Of a stretch of 64,000 nt of DNA, positions 55,419 through 62,679 are shown in pieces (the stretch's first letter is position 1; every line of letters begins with the position of its first letter). The stretch comes from Gulosibacter molinativorax. GTDB lineage: Bacteria; Actinomycetota; Actinomycetes; Actinomycetales; Microbacteriaceae. The position numbers and the translations under genes were made by a program. Location of the stretch: contig NZ_CP028426.1 in assembly GCF_003010915.2 (NCBI RefSeq), forward strand, positions 3,348,001-3,412,000. Reading direction: 5' to 3'. The notes beneath the pieces were generated by a model, which was given only the letters and a program-made list of their open reading frames with translations, did no database searches and was not told the DNA's origin.

Positions 55419-55495
55419 TTCGCACCACCCGAATAGTAGGTCGCACCGCGCACGTAGCCGCCATGCTCCACCGGCTCTTCCCGCTGCTGAATATT
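55415..55495 (-). pseudogene. C-terminal remnant of a second istA
   Basis: The minus-strand frame ending at 55415 reads NIQQREEPVEHGGYVRGATY, then YSGGAK and stop, the usual end of IstA (REEPI.HP.YVRG..YY). Upstream the similarity stops at repeat array D, so most of the gene has been deleted. Confidence 0.6.
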
Positions 55496-55502
55496 CGCCT
55501 GG

Positions 55503-55585
55503 TTGGGGCCCACCGATCGTGTGGACGGGAGCCACTTCAGTGATTGGCTGATTTTGCGCTTGGGAGCCACATGTGACGTGAGCGG
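55503..55585. repeat. Array D: degenerate GGG(G/A)(G)CCAC repeats upstream of istB
   Basis: TTGGGGCCCACCGAT, ACGGGAGCCACTTC, TTGGGAGCCACATG and CGGGCCCCATG, at spacings of 22-35 bases. The same orientation as array C on the plus strand. The rest of 55586-55761 shows nothing else. Confidence 0.55.
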
Positions 55586-55761
55586 GCCCCATGCTGGCTC
55601 GGTGTTCTTCCCACTGACGTTGTGCTCACCCTCGATGTGAACGAGCACTGCACGGGTGAGCAGTGCGACAGGATCGCAGCTCGCTCATCAGCGCAAGACA
55701 ATTGATCAAGAAATTACTTGACATGCCGTTCTGAAAGTCAGATGCCGAGTTCCTTTCCTAA

Positions 55762-56217
55762 TCAGTTTGCTGGCTCAAGGTCGTACGTTACCCAAGGAGT
55801 CTGGCGCGCCACCCGTTCGTATAGTCCCCTCGCCGTCGCGTTGTCAGCTGCGGTGATCCAGCGAACGAGCGTGGCGCGTTCGTCGCGGGCGATCTCAGCG
55901 AGGCGCTTCAGCATGACTTCAGCTACACCTTTGCCTCTAGATTCGGGTGCCGTGAATAAATCATCAAGATAGAGTCCACGCGCGGCATCGATGGGGCGCG
56001 CAAAGGTGCGATAGTGACCAAGCCCGACAGGCTCACCATTGCGAATTGCGAGAAGACCGCGGGTTTCGTGACGCGAATCCAAGAGCCATGACCACACGAT
56101 ATCGAGCACCGCGGGATCGTGTGGTTTCCCGTAGAAATCCCGATACCCCCGGTAGAGAATCGACCACGCGTCTCGATCATTCGCCTCAACCGAACGTACC
56201 TCGACTGATCGGCTCAT
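55762..56217 (-). CDS. GNAT family N-acetyltransferase
   Basis: 151 residues, single GNAT fold. The acetyl-CoA loop is LYLDDLFTAPESRGKGVAEVMLKRLAEIA (R/Q-x-x-G-x-G/A), followed by LVRWITAADNATARGLYERV and the terminal ARQTPWVTYDLE. Such enzymes acetylate small amines or antibiotics; the substrate cannot be read from sequence. Its ATG overlaps the upstream cupin stop (4 bases), so the two are translationally coupled. Confidence 0.88.
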   Translation of the reverse strand: MSRSVEVRSVEANDRDAWSILYRGYRDFYGKPHDPAVLDIVWSWLLDSRHETRGLLAIRNGEPVGLGHYRTFARPIDAARGLYLDDLFTAPESRGKGVAEVMLKRLAEIARDERATLVRWITAADNATARGLYERVARQTPWVTYDLEPAN

Positions 56218-56504
56218 GTAAGTCGCTCGATCTCGATGAAGACGATTTCGGAGTCGGAGTTCCGATTTTCTACTTGGTGTTCGGAGCCCGCGGGTCTCGT
56301 ATAACTTTGGCCCTCGACTAGGTCGTTGACAAGCTCGCTGCCATTAGCCTGCACCACATGCATGCGCTGCGTTATCATCGGCACGACGACGTATGCGTGC
56401 TCGTGGCGGTGCATGGGTATAGCGCCATTGGGCTCGATCGTCCATTTCACTGCTCGAAAGTGTTCGTTCTCGAATTGCAGCTCGCTCTGAGATCCAGCGT
56501 TCAT
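56214..56504 (-). CDS. Small cupin-domain protein
   Basis: 96 residues. A one-domain cupin: PMHRHEHAYVVVPMITQRMHVV (His-x-His, with His supplying metal ligands), YTRPAGSEHQVENRNSDSEIVFIEI with the third His. It is probably a metal-binding small-molecule sensor or isomerase, or a quencher of its partner. It forms a two-gene unit with the GNAT acetyltransferase. The next 360 bases (56505-56867) contain no gene I can support. Confidence 0.8.
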   Translation of the reverse strand: MNAGSQSELQFENEHFRAVKWTIEPNGAIPMHRHEHAYVVVPMITQRMHVVQANGSELVNDLVEGQSYTRPAGSEHQVENRNSDSEIVFIEIERLT

Positions 56505-56867
56505 GATCCTCCTCGATCATTCCTGTGCCGCTGAGGGAAAGTCAGCTCACACGATGCTCACTGTATCGGACGGTGCGGGGATGATTAGCATGACCCATTG
56601 GGCTGACGGCGAAATCCTGTCCCTGAGCCATCAGACTGAGGATTGCACAAAACGTATGAATTGCGACACTCGTCCAGTACTGGAGACCCAATTCAATGAC
56701 ACCTGTCGCCTTCTCATGCGGTTAACGCGGCTGATCAGCCAACACCTCGCGAAAACACTGGCCATTGTCGACAGCGAGGAATGTGGCAAGGCAGCAACTC
56801 GCCGCAACACGGCTGTCGACTAGCGGTTGGCTCACATTGCCCTCTGTAACTCGGGAAGCTGAAGCGG

Positions 56868-58082
56868 CTACGTCGGCGCTTCCCCGTCCGGCTTTGTTAC
56901 GACGTTGCCAATGAGTGCCGGGTAGAGCGCGAGGATTAGGTTGGCGGTCGCGGATGCTGAAGCCAGGGGTTCACCAATTGAGTCTTCGACGCGGGCGAGG
57001 CGATACCTCACGGTGTTTGGGTGGACGAATAGAGCTTCGGCTGTACGAGAAATGCTTTGGTCAGAGGCGAAATAAGCAAGTAGCGTCTCACGAATTTGGT
57101 GTGAATCTATTGGTGAGAGTGTGCGTTCAATACGGGCCTTGAGTTGGTGCCGGTCGGCCTGAGAAAGGAGCCAGGTTGAGAGATCGATACGGTCAATGAA
57201 CGCTGGGGCTGGTCGTACTAGCGGATCACTGGAGGCAGACCAGGAGCGAGCAATATCGAGCGCGGTTTCTGCCTCGCGAACACTTTGCGGAATTTGCGAG
57301 AGAGCGGTTGTTGGCTCGGAAACACCGACGAGGAAGGACTCAGCGGCTTGCTTCAGCCATTGCTCTCCAGCTGGTGAATCGGAGATGAGCGCCGAGACCG
57401 TGGCCGGGGCATCAATCGTGGCGCGGCGCAGCATTGCGAGCAGAGGGAGATTCTCGGTTCGGGCTCGTCCGACAAGCTCTGAGATGTGATCTTCCGTAGC
57501 GCTACTGGTATCAAACGGGTCGAGCTCGACCGAGCGAACAGGCGCGTATGCGGGAAAGCGGAACTGGGAAATTCTGCCCCAGAATCGATGTTCGCGCGCG
57601 GGGACCATGCCGTCGTGGAGCGCGGCGAGGAGTTGCTCGTTGTCGCGACGGTCGCGCTGACTGGCCCCATAGCGAATTCCGTGCACCGCCCCCAACAGGC
57701 GCTCGGAGGAATCGAGAAGCAGTTCTCCAATGCGGGCCAGGGTCTCAGGGCCACGACTCGAGATAGCGATTACATGGACGCTGTCCTGGAGGGAGACTCG
57801 CCTTGTCAGTACGTGCCAGCGGCCGACTTCAAATTCGAGGTCGTTGAGATTGGTGTTCGTGACTTCCTGCCAGATTAGGTGTGTCGGGGCCTCACCGGAA
57901 CTTGCGACGATGGCGCCTTCGGAGCTGTAAATCGTGGCAGAACCCTGGCAAAGGACGCTGAGGCGGGAAGCGAGTGCTGGGAGCGGGTCCGTTGAGGAGA
58001 TTGCAGAGATCAACGAATGGGTGATGTCGAGTGCAGAACGGAGACGTTCGAACTCTGCGCTGGGGGGCAGGGGGACGGTCAT
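56868..58082 (-). CDS. PucR-type transcriptional regulator
   Basis: 404 residues from the ATG at 58082 (begins TVPLPPSAEFERLRSALDITHSLI). The C-terminal helix-turn-helix is of the PucR/HTH_30 type: LLAYFASDQSISRTAEALFVHPNTVRYRLARVEDSIG. A GGDEF-like/PucR middle domain (~residues 210-320) precedes it, and an N-terminal sensory region (~1-130) lacks the classical purine-catabolism domain. PucR proteins activate purine, proline or amide catabolism. It is divergent from hyuA across a 220-base gap with two dyads, the likely operators. Confidence 0.85.
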   Translation of the reverse strand: MTVPLPPSAEFERLRSALDITHSLISAISSTDPLPALASRLSVLCQGSATIYSSEGAIVASSGEAPTHLIWQEVTNTNLNDLEFEVGRWHVLTRRVSLQDSVHVIAISSRGPETLARIGELLLDSSERLLGAVHGIRYGASQRDRRDNEQLLAALHDGMVPAREHRFWGRISQFRFPAYAPVRSVELDPFDTSSATEDHISELVGRARTENLPLLAMLRRATIDAPATVSALISDSPAGEQWLKQAAESFLVGVSEPTTALSQIPQSVREAETALDIARSWSASSDPLVRPAPAFIDRIDLSTWLLSQADRHQLKARIERTLSPIDSHQIRETLLAYFASDQSISRTAEALFVHPNTVRYRLARVEDSIGEPLASASATANLILALYPALIGNVVTKPDGEAPT

Positions 58083-58155
58083 CGTGATCCAAGGTTCAGG
58101 TAGTCGGTAGCGTGCCGGTAGGTGGTTGAAGAATGCTCGCACTTTGTGGGAACAG

Positions 58156-58200
58156 AGGGAAAACTTCCCTGAATCTGACCCGCGGTTGTAGATACTACAA
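58156..58200. promoter_or_regulatory. Two 6-3-6 inverted repeats in the pucR-hyuA intergenic region
   Basis: AGGGAA-AAC-TTCCCT (58156-58170) and TTGTAG-ATA-CTACAA (58186-58200). Both have 6-base arms and a 3-base spacer, centres 30 bases apart. They are candidate operators for the divergent PucR regulator. Confidence 0.6.
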
Positions 58201-58302
58201 ATCGTAGCGTGGAAACCTTCGATATCTCTATTGCTCGTAGCCATGGGAGCGCCGAGTCTGGGATGCATTCCGAAGCTCAATGACGATTTTTTTGGAGGAC
58301 TT

Positions 58303-60342
58303 ATGAGCAACATTCGTGTTGCAGTGGACGTCGGCGGGACGTTCACCGACGTGTGCATTTTCGACGATGCAACGCAACAAATGCGGGTAACTAAAGTGCC
58401 CTCGACACCGAGCGATCCGATGATCGCAGTGATGAACGGAGTCGAGCGCGGCGAGATTGATCTCAATGAAGTCGCGCAGTTCTCGCATGGCACTACGGTG
58501 GCCACGAACGCCCTCATCACCCGAAACTTCCCGGCCGCGGCTCTCGTGACCACACGTGGATTCCGCGATGTACTCGAGATCCGTGACGGAACGAAGGACG
58601 ACCTATGGGACGCGTACAACGATGTCTCAGAACCCTATATTCGCCGTCGGGACCGATTCGAAGTGACCGAGCGTATTGACTACGCAGGGAATACCGTCAC
58701 TCCACTAGATGAGGCGGAAGCGCGCAAGCTTGCGGATCTAATCAAACGCCGTGGTGTGAAGACCATTGCGGTGTGCTTTCTCAACTCTTATGCGAATGCA
58801 GCGCACGAAACACGCATGCGTGAGATCCTCGAAGAGGTGATACCCGACGCTACAGTCTCAACATCGGCGGAAGTACTCCCAGAGATCTTCGAGTACCCGA
58901 GGTTCAACACAGCAGTATCGAACGCGGTGCTCGCGCCACTGGTTTCTGGATACGTGAACCGGCTCTCGGATCAATTGCGGGATGGTGGATATCAAGGCGA
59001 CCTCCTCCTATTGCATTCGGGTGGTGGCTCAATGACCCCGCGTCTGGTCGAGAAGTTTCCGGTACGACTCGCAGCCTCGGGCATCGCGGCTGGTGCTATC
59101 TCGGCAAGGCACATCGCACAGCAATGCGGTTATGACAATGCCGTCAGTCTTGATATGGGAGGGACTTCGACTGACATTTCGCTCGTGGCCAACGGAGAAC
59201 TCCGGGTCACACAATCATGGGAGGTCGAGTTTGGTCACCCGATCATTTTCCCGTCAATCGAGGTGCTTACGATCGGCGCCGGTGGCGGATCGCTCGCCCA
59301 CATCGACATCGCCGGATCGCTACGCAACGGGCCCCAGTCCGCTGGTGCTGACCCTGGACCGGCCTGCTACGACACCGGCGGTGTGCAGCCAACGAATACC
59401 GATGCGAACGTCGTCCTTGGACGCCTCGGGACCTCGCTTGCGGGGGGCGTGAAACAGCTCGATAAGACACGTGCCGAAGACGCAATCAACAGTGTCATCG
59501 CTGGGCCACTCGGTATGGAGACCGCAGAGGCAGCGCAAGCGATTATCTCGGTTGCCAACGCCAACATGGCCGATGCGGTGCGGCTCGTCTCAATCCGTCG
59601 GGGGTACGACCCTCGAGACTTCGCCCTTCTCGCATTCGGCGGTGCTGGCGCCCTGCATGGAGCAGATGTGGCTCGAGAATTGGGTATCCCGAGTGTGGTC
59701 GTGCCTCCGAACCCGGGCGTCACATCCGCGATGGGTTGCCTACTCGTTGATATCCAGCATGACTTCGCTCAAATGTATACAGGCCTGGCTTCGAATGCTG
59801 ACGAAGAAGCAATCGAGCAGGTATTCGTCGAACTTGAGACAGAAGCCTCGGCGAGGCTCCGCCACGAAGGTGTCGCTGATTCGGATGGGATTTTGCAACG
59901 AAAGATTTCGATGCGATACCGGGGGCAGTGGCGGTCGCTGCAAGTCTCGATCGGTTCGGGCCCAGGAGCACTAGAAGATGCCGTGCAGACGTTCCACGAG
60001 CAGTATGAGCGGGAGTTCGCATTTCGCCAGGATGACGCGCCTGTCGAGGTCTACCAGCTGCACTTGAGCGCTGTGGGCAAGATTCCGAAGCCCTCGTTCA
60101 AACCTAGTGTTCCCGTGCCTCAGGCGCCTGGCGTTCCAGATTCACGACGCCCCGTTTACTTTGGAGCCGACGGATGGCTCGACACGCCGGTTTACGACCG
60201 CGACTCACTGGCCGCGGGCACGGCATTCGTTGGTCCGGCCATCATCAATCAGCTCGACTCGACCACAGTCGTTCCGCCACATACTCGGGCGGAGATCGAT
60301 GAATGGCTTAATATCCGCATCCACCTCGAGGAGGTTAACTGA
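58303..60342 (+). CDS. hyuA: Hydantoinase/oxoprolinase subunit A
   Basis: 679 residues from the ATG at 58303 (TGGAGGACTT upstream). N-terminal ATP-binding fold: RVAVDVGGTFTDVCIFDD, the ATPase phosphate loop of the hydantoinase A/oxoprolinase family. Also FSHGTTVATNALITR, LLLHSGGGSMT, SLDMGGTSTDISLV and SVVVPPNPGVTSAMGCLL. This family performs ATP-dependent ring opening or carboxylation (N-methylhydantoin, 5-oxoproline, caprolactam, acetone); the A subunit activates the substrate. It overlaps hyuB by one base (TGATG). Which substrate is inference. Confidence 0.93.
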   Translation: MSNIRVAVDVGGTFTDVCIFDDATQQMRVTKVPSTPSDPMIAVMNGVERGEIDLNEVAQFSHGTTVATNALITRNFPAAALVTTRGFRDVLEIRDGTKDDLWDAYNDVSEPYIRRRDRFEVTERIDYAGNTVTPLDEAEARKLADLIKRRGVKTIAVCFLNSYANAAHETRMREILEEVIPDATVSTSAEVLPEIFEYPRFNTAVSNAVLAPLVSGYVNRLSDQLRDGGYQGDLLLLHSGGGSMTPRLVEKFPVRLAASGIAAGAISARHIAQQCGYDNAVSLDMGGTSTDISLVANGELRVTQSWEVEFGHPIIFPSIEVLTIGAGGGSLAHIDIAGSLRNGPQSAGADPGPACYDTGGVQPTNTDANVVLGRLGTSLAGGVKQLDKTRAEDAINSVIAGPLGMETAEAAQAIISVANANMADAVRLVSIRRGYDPRDFALLAFGGAGALHGADVARELGIPSVVVPPNPGVTSAMGCLLVDIQHDFAQMYTGLASNADEEAIEQVFVELETEASARLRHEGVADSDGILQRKISMRYRGQWRSLQVSIGSGPGALEDAVQTFHEQYEREFAFRQDDAPVEVYQLHLSAVGKIPKPSFKPSVPVPQAPGVPDSRRPVYFGADGWLDTPVYDRDSLAAGTAFVGPAIINQLDSTTVVPPHTRAEIDEWLNIRIHLEEVN

Positions 60343-62330
60343 TGAATGTAACACTTACTCCCAGTACCACTGTTGATCGTCATACGTCCCTAGACCCAGT
60401 CACGTTTGAGGTGCTGAAAAACGCATTTGCGACGAGCGTTGACCTCATGAGCGAGCAGATCCTGCGCACCTGCTATTCATTCGTCATCTACTCACGTGAT
60501 TTCTCGTCGGCCTTGTGCGATGCTCAGGGCAATACCGTCATGCAGGGCTCGGGTGACATCGCTGTGCATGTTGGTACCTTGCATTTTCAGTGCAAGGCCG
60601 TGATCGAGGAATTCGGCGACGATATTCACCCAGGTGATGTGTTCGCGGTAAACGACCCATACAAGGGCGGCACTCACATTAACGATGTGTCATTCATCCG
60701 CCCGATTTTCTCTGAGGGAAGGATTATTGCGTACGCCCAGAATAAGGGGCACTGGGCCGACATCGGCGGGCCTGTACCTGGATCTTTCAATGTCGCAGCT
60801 ACCGAGCATTTTGGCGAGGGATTGCGTATCACTCCGATCCGCATCTGGTCCAAGGGCGTTTACTTGCAGGACATCGCGAAACTGCTCGTCGGCAATACCA
60901 GAGCCCCCGAGCAAGCCATGGGAGACCTCCACGCCCAGTCGGAGGCAACCGCTGTATGTGAGCGCGAGATCCTTCGGCTTGCAGAGCGATACGGCACCGA
61001 CACGGTTGAGAACGCTATGCAAGAGACCCAGAACTATGTCGAGCGCACGGTGCTTCGTCGGCTGAAAGGGTTACCCCAAGGTACTTGGGAGACCACGGAC
61101 TACTTGGACCTCGATCCCGGTGCGCCAGAAGGCCTCGTGCCGATTAATATCAAGATGACACTTGACGGTGAGGGTATTCATTACACTCTTGAGGGTGGGC
61201 CTGCGATTAAGGCGTTCTTGAACTCGGGCTATGGTACGACGTTCTCGGCGATCTACGCGGGGACGAAGACGTTCTTCCCCGATGTGCCGCTTAACTCTGG
61301 TTTTTATGCGGCAGTGACTGCGGAGATCGGTCCTGAGGGAACGGTGATTAACGCGGGCTGGCCACTTGCTGTCACCGGCACGGTCTCCGGCCCCTACGAG
61401 AAGATCATGAATGGCATTTTCGAGATTTGGTCGAAAGTGATGCCCGAACGTGCAATGGCTTGTGCCTTCAATCTTGAGTACCTGCTTGTCGGCGGGCGAG
61501 ACGCCCGGGGCGCGGACGCACCGTACTTCATGTGGTACGACTGGATGGCCGGTGGGTGGGGCGGCAGAGTCTCCAAGGACGGGTCGAGTGCTACTGCGCC
61601 CGTATTCGGTGTCGGACTTGCAGTGCAAGCTTGCGAGGGGCAGGAACGGCTGACCCCGGTGCTGACCACCATGCACCAAATTGGCACCGATTCTGGAGGC
61701 CCTGGCCGATACCGAGGCGGCTGTGGTGTCGAGAAGGGTGGCCTACTCACCGATGCTGATTCTTCAGTCATGAGCTACTGTTGCGACCGCGCACGATCAA
61801 TCACTTGGGGGATCGAAGGTGGGCTGCCCTCGATACCCCACGGAGTCTGGTTGAACCGCGACACCGAAGAGGAGCGATTCCTTGGTTCAATCTTCTCTTC
61901 GGTGCCCGTTCAGCCAGGTGATTCCTTCTTCCGCCCGTCAGCGGGCGGTGGCGGGCTCGGTGATCCGCTTGAGCGCACGCCTGAGGAAGTGCTTGAGGAT
62001 GTGATTGACGACTATGTCTCCGTAGCGCGCGCCGCTGAGGACTACGGCGTAGTGATCCATTCAATCGATCCTGACCTCGACGAGTACAAGATTGACGTTC
62101 AGGCCACTAGTGCGAAGCGTGACTGGATCCGAGAGCGCCGCGCTGACTGGCTACTGGTAGATCCGCGCGAAGTGGCGGAGAAATACCAGTCAGGAGAGAT
62201 TGACCTTCTTGATGTTATCCGGCGCTACGGTGTGATCCTTGACTGGGGAACGGGAGAACTCTTTGAGGAAACCACGCGCCAGCATCGCGAACAAATGATG
62301 CGACGCTCCGCTGGCCACTGGAAGTCGTAG
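60342..62330 (+). CDS. hyuB: Hydantoinase/oxoprolinase subunit B
   Basis: 662 residues; ATG shares one base with the hyuA stop, GAGGAGG upstream. HyuB-family markers: SGDIAVHVGTLHFQCKAVIEEF, VFAVNDPYKGGTHINDVSFI, NKGHWADIGGPVPGSF and TDSGGPGRYRGGCGV. The B subunit hydrolyses or opens the activated ring. The core ends near residue 550; beyond it is an acidic ~110-residue C-terminal tail (EEVLEDVIDDYVSVARAAEDYG... to RRSAGHWKS) that is longer than in many family members. It forms an operon with hyuA, and probably the permease. Confidence 0.93.
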   Translation: MNVTLTPSTTVDRHTSLDPVTFEVLKNAFATSVDLMSEQILRTCYSFVIYSRDFSSALCDAQGNTVMQGSGDIAVHVGTLHFQCKAVIEEFGDDIHPGDVFAVNDPYKGGTHINDVSFIRPIFSEGRIIAYAQNKGHWADIGGPVPGSFNVAATEHFGEGLRITPIRIWSKGVYLQDIAKLLVGNTRAPEQAMGDLHAQSEATAVCEREILRLAERYGTDTVENAMQETQNYVERTVLRRLKGLPQGTWETTDYLDLDPGAPEGLVPINIKMTLDGEGIHYTLEGGPAIKAFLNSGYGTTFSAIYAGTKTFFPDVPLNSGFYAAVTAEIGPEGTVINAGWPLAVTGTVSGPYEKIMNGIFEIWSKVMPERAMACAFNLEYLLVGGRDARGADAPYFMWYDWMAGGWGGRVSKDGSSATAPVFGVGLAVQACEGQERLTPVLTTMHQIGTDSGGPGRYRGGCGVEKGGLLTDADSSVMSYCCDRARSITWGIEGGLPSIPHGVWLNRDTEEERFLGSIFSSVPVQPGDSFFRPSAGGGGLGDPLERTPEEVLEDVIDDYVSVARAAEDYGVVIHSIDPDLDEYKIDVQATSAKRDWIRERRADWLLVDPREVAEKYQSGEIDLLDVIRRYGVILDWGTGELFEETTRQHREQMMRRSAGHWKS

Positions 62331-62340
62331 TCGGTATCCA

Positions 62341-62380
62341 CGTGAGCTCGGGCACGGCATGCGTCAAGTCCGAGCTCACG
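62341..62380 (+). terminator. Candidate terminator after hyuB
   Basis: CGTGAGCTCGG (62341-62351) and CCGAGCTCACG (62370-62380) form an 11-bp perfect stem with an 18-base loop. It lacks a T-run, so it may be a partial terminator before the permease. Confidence 0.55.
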
Positions 62381-62464
62381 GCCGGCGTGCAATTCCTCGG
62401 CCCCAACTTTGGGACCGATGTTCATCTGAATCCCGAAGGCCCTCGATCCCAGAGTTTATGCAAA

Positions 62465-62478
62465 TGACAAAGATGTCA
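62465..62478. promoter_or_regulatory. Inverted repeat TGACA-AAGA-TGTCA
   Basis: A 5-4-5 dyad 201 bases upstream of the permease start, in an A/T-rich stretch that could hold a promoter. Candidate operator; the binding protein is unknown. Confidence 0.45.
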
Positions 62479-62525
62479 GTGTAAATTCCGGCGATTGCAC
62501 AGTACGCATTAGTGGTTGAAGTCAC

Positions 62526-62561
62526 AAAAATGAGTACTCGACGCGCTCATTTTTCGCGTCG
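62526..62561 (+). promoter_or_regulatory. Mutually exclusive hairpins in the permease leader
   Basis: AAAAATGAG (62526-62534) can pair with CTCATTTTT (62546-62554), ending in a T-run like a terminator. Alternatively CGACGCG (62539-62545) pairs with CGCGTCG (62555-62561). The stems overlap, so only one can form at a time. This is 120 bases before the GTG at 62680 and resembles an attenuator. Confidence 0.55.
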
Positions 62562-62679
62562 CCCAAGGTTTTGCCGGATCTCCCGGCATTAACGGAACCT
62601 TGCAAAGGGAAAAGCCGCGCAATGCAGTTTGCGCTGGCGGCCAAGCAGGTCGATTTCTATACCAATGGAGGTATGAAAA

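Noticed and set aside
56503..56823. A 106-codon plus-strand ORF divergent from the cupin gene
   Set aside because: Its start overlaps the cupin start, it has no ribosome site or -10 pattern, the product has no recognisable domain, and the composition is not clearly coding.
62526..62561. An H-type pseudoknot combining both stems of the permease leader
   Set aside because: No bases lie between the end of stem 1 and the 3' strand of stem 2, so the required loop across 9 bp cannot form. The two hairpins are mutually exclusive instead.
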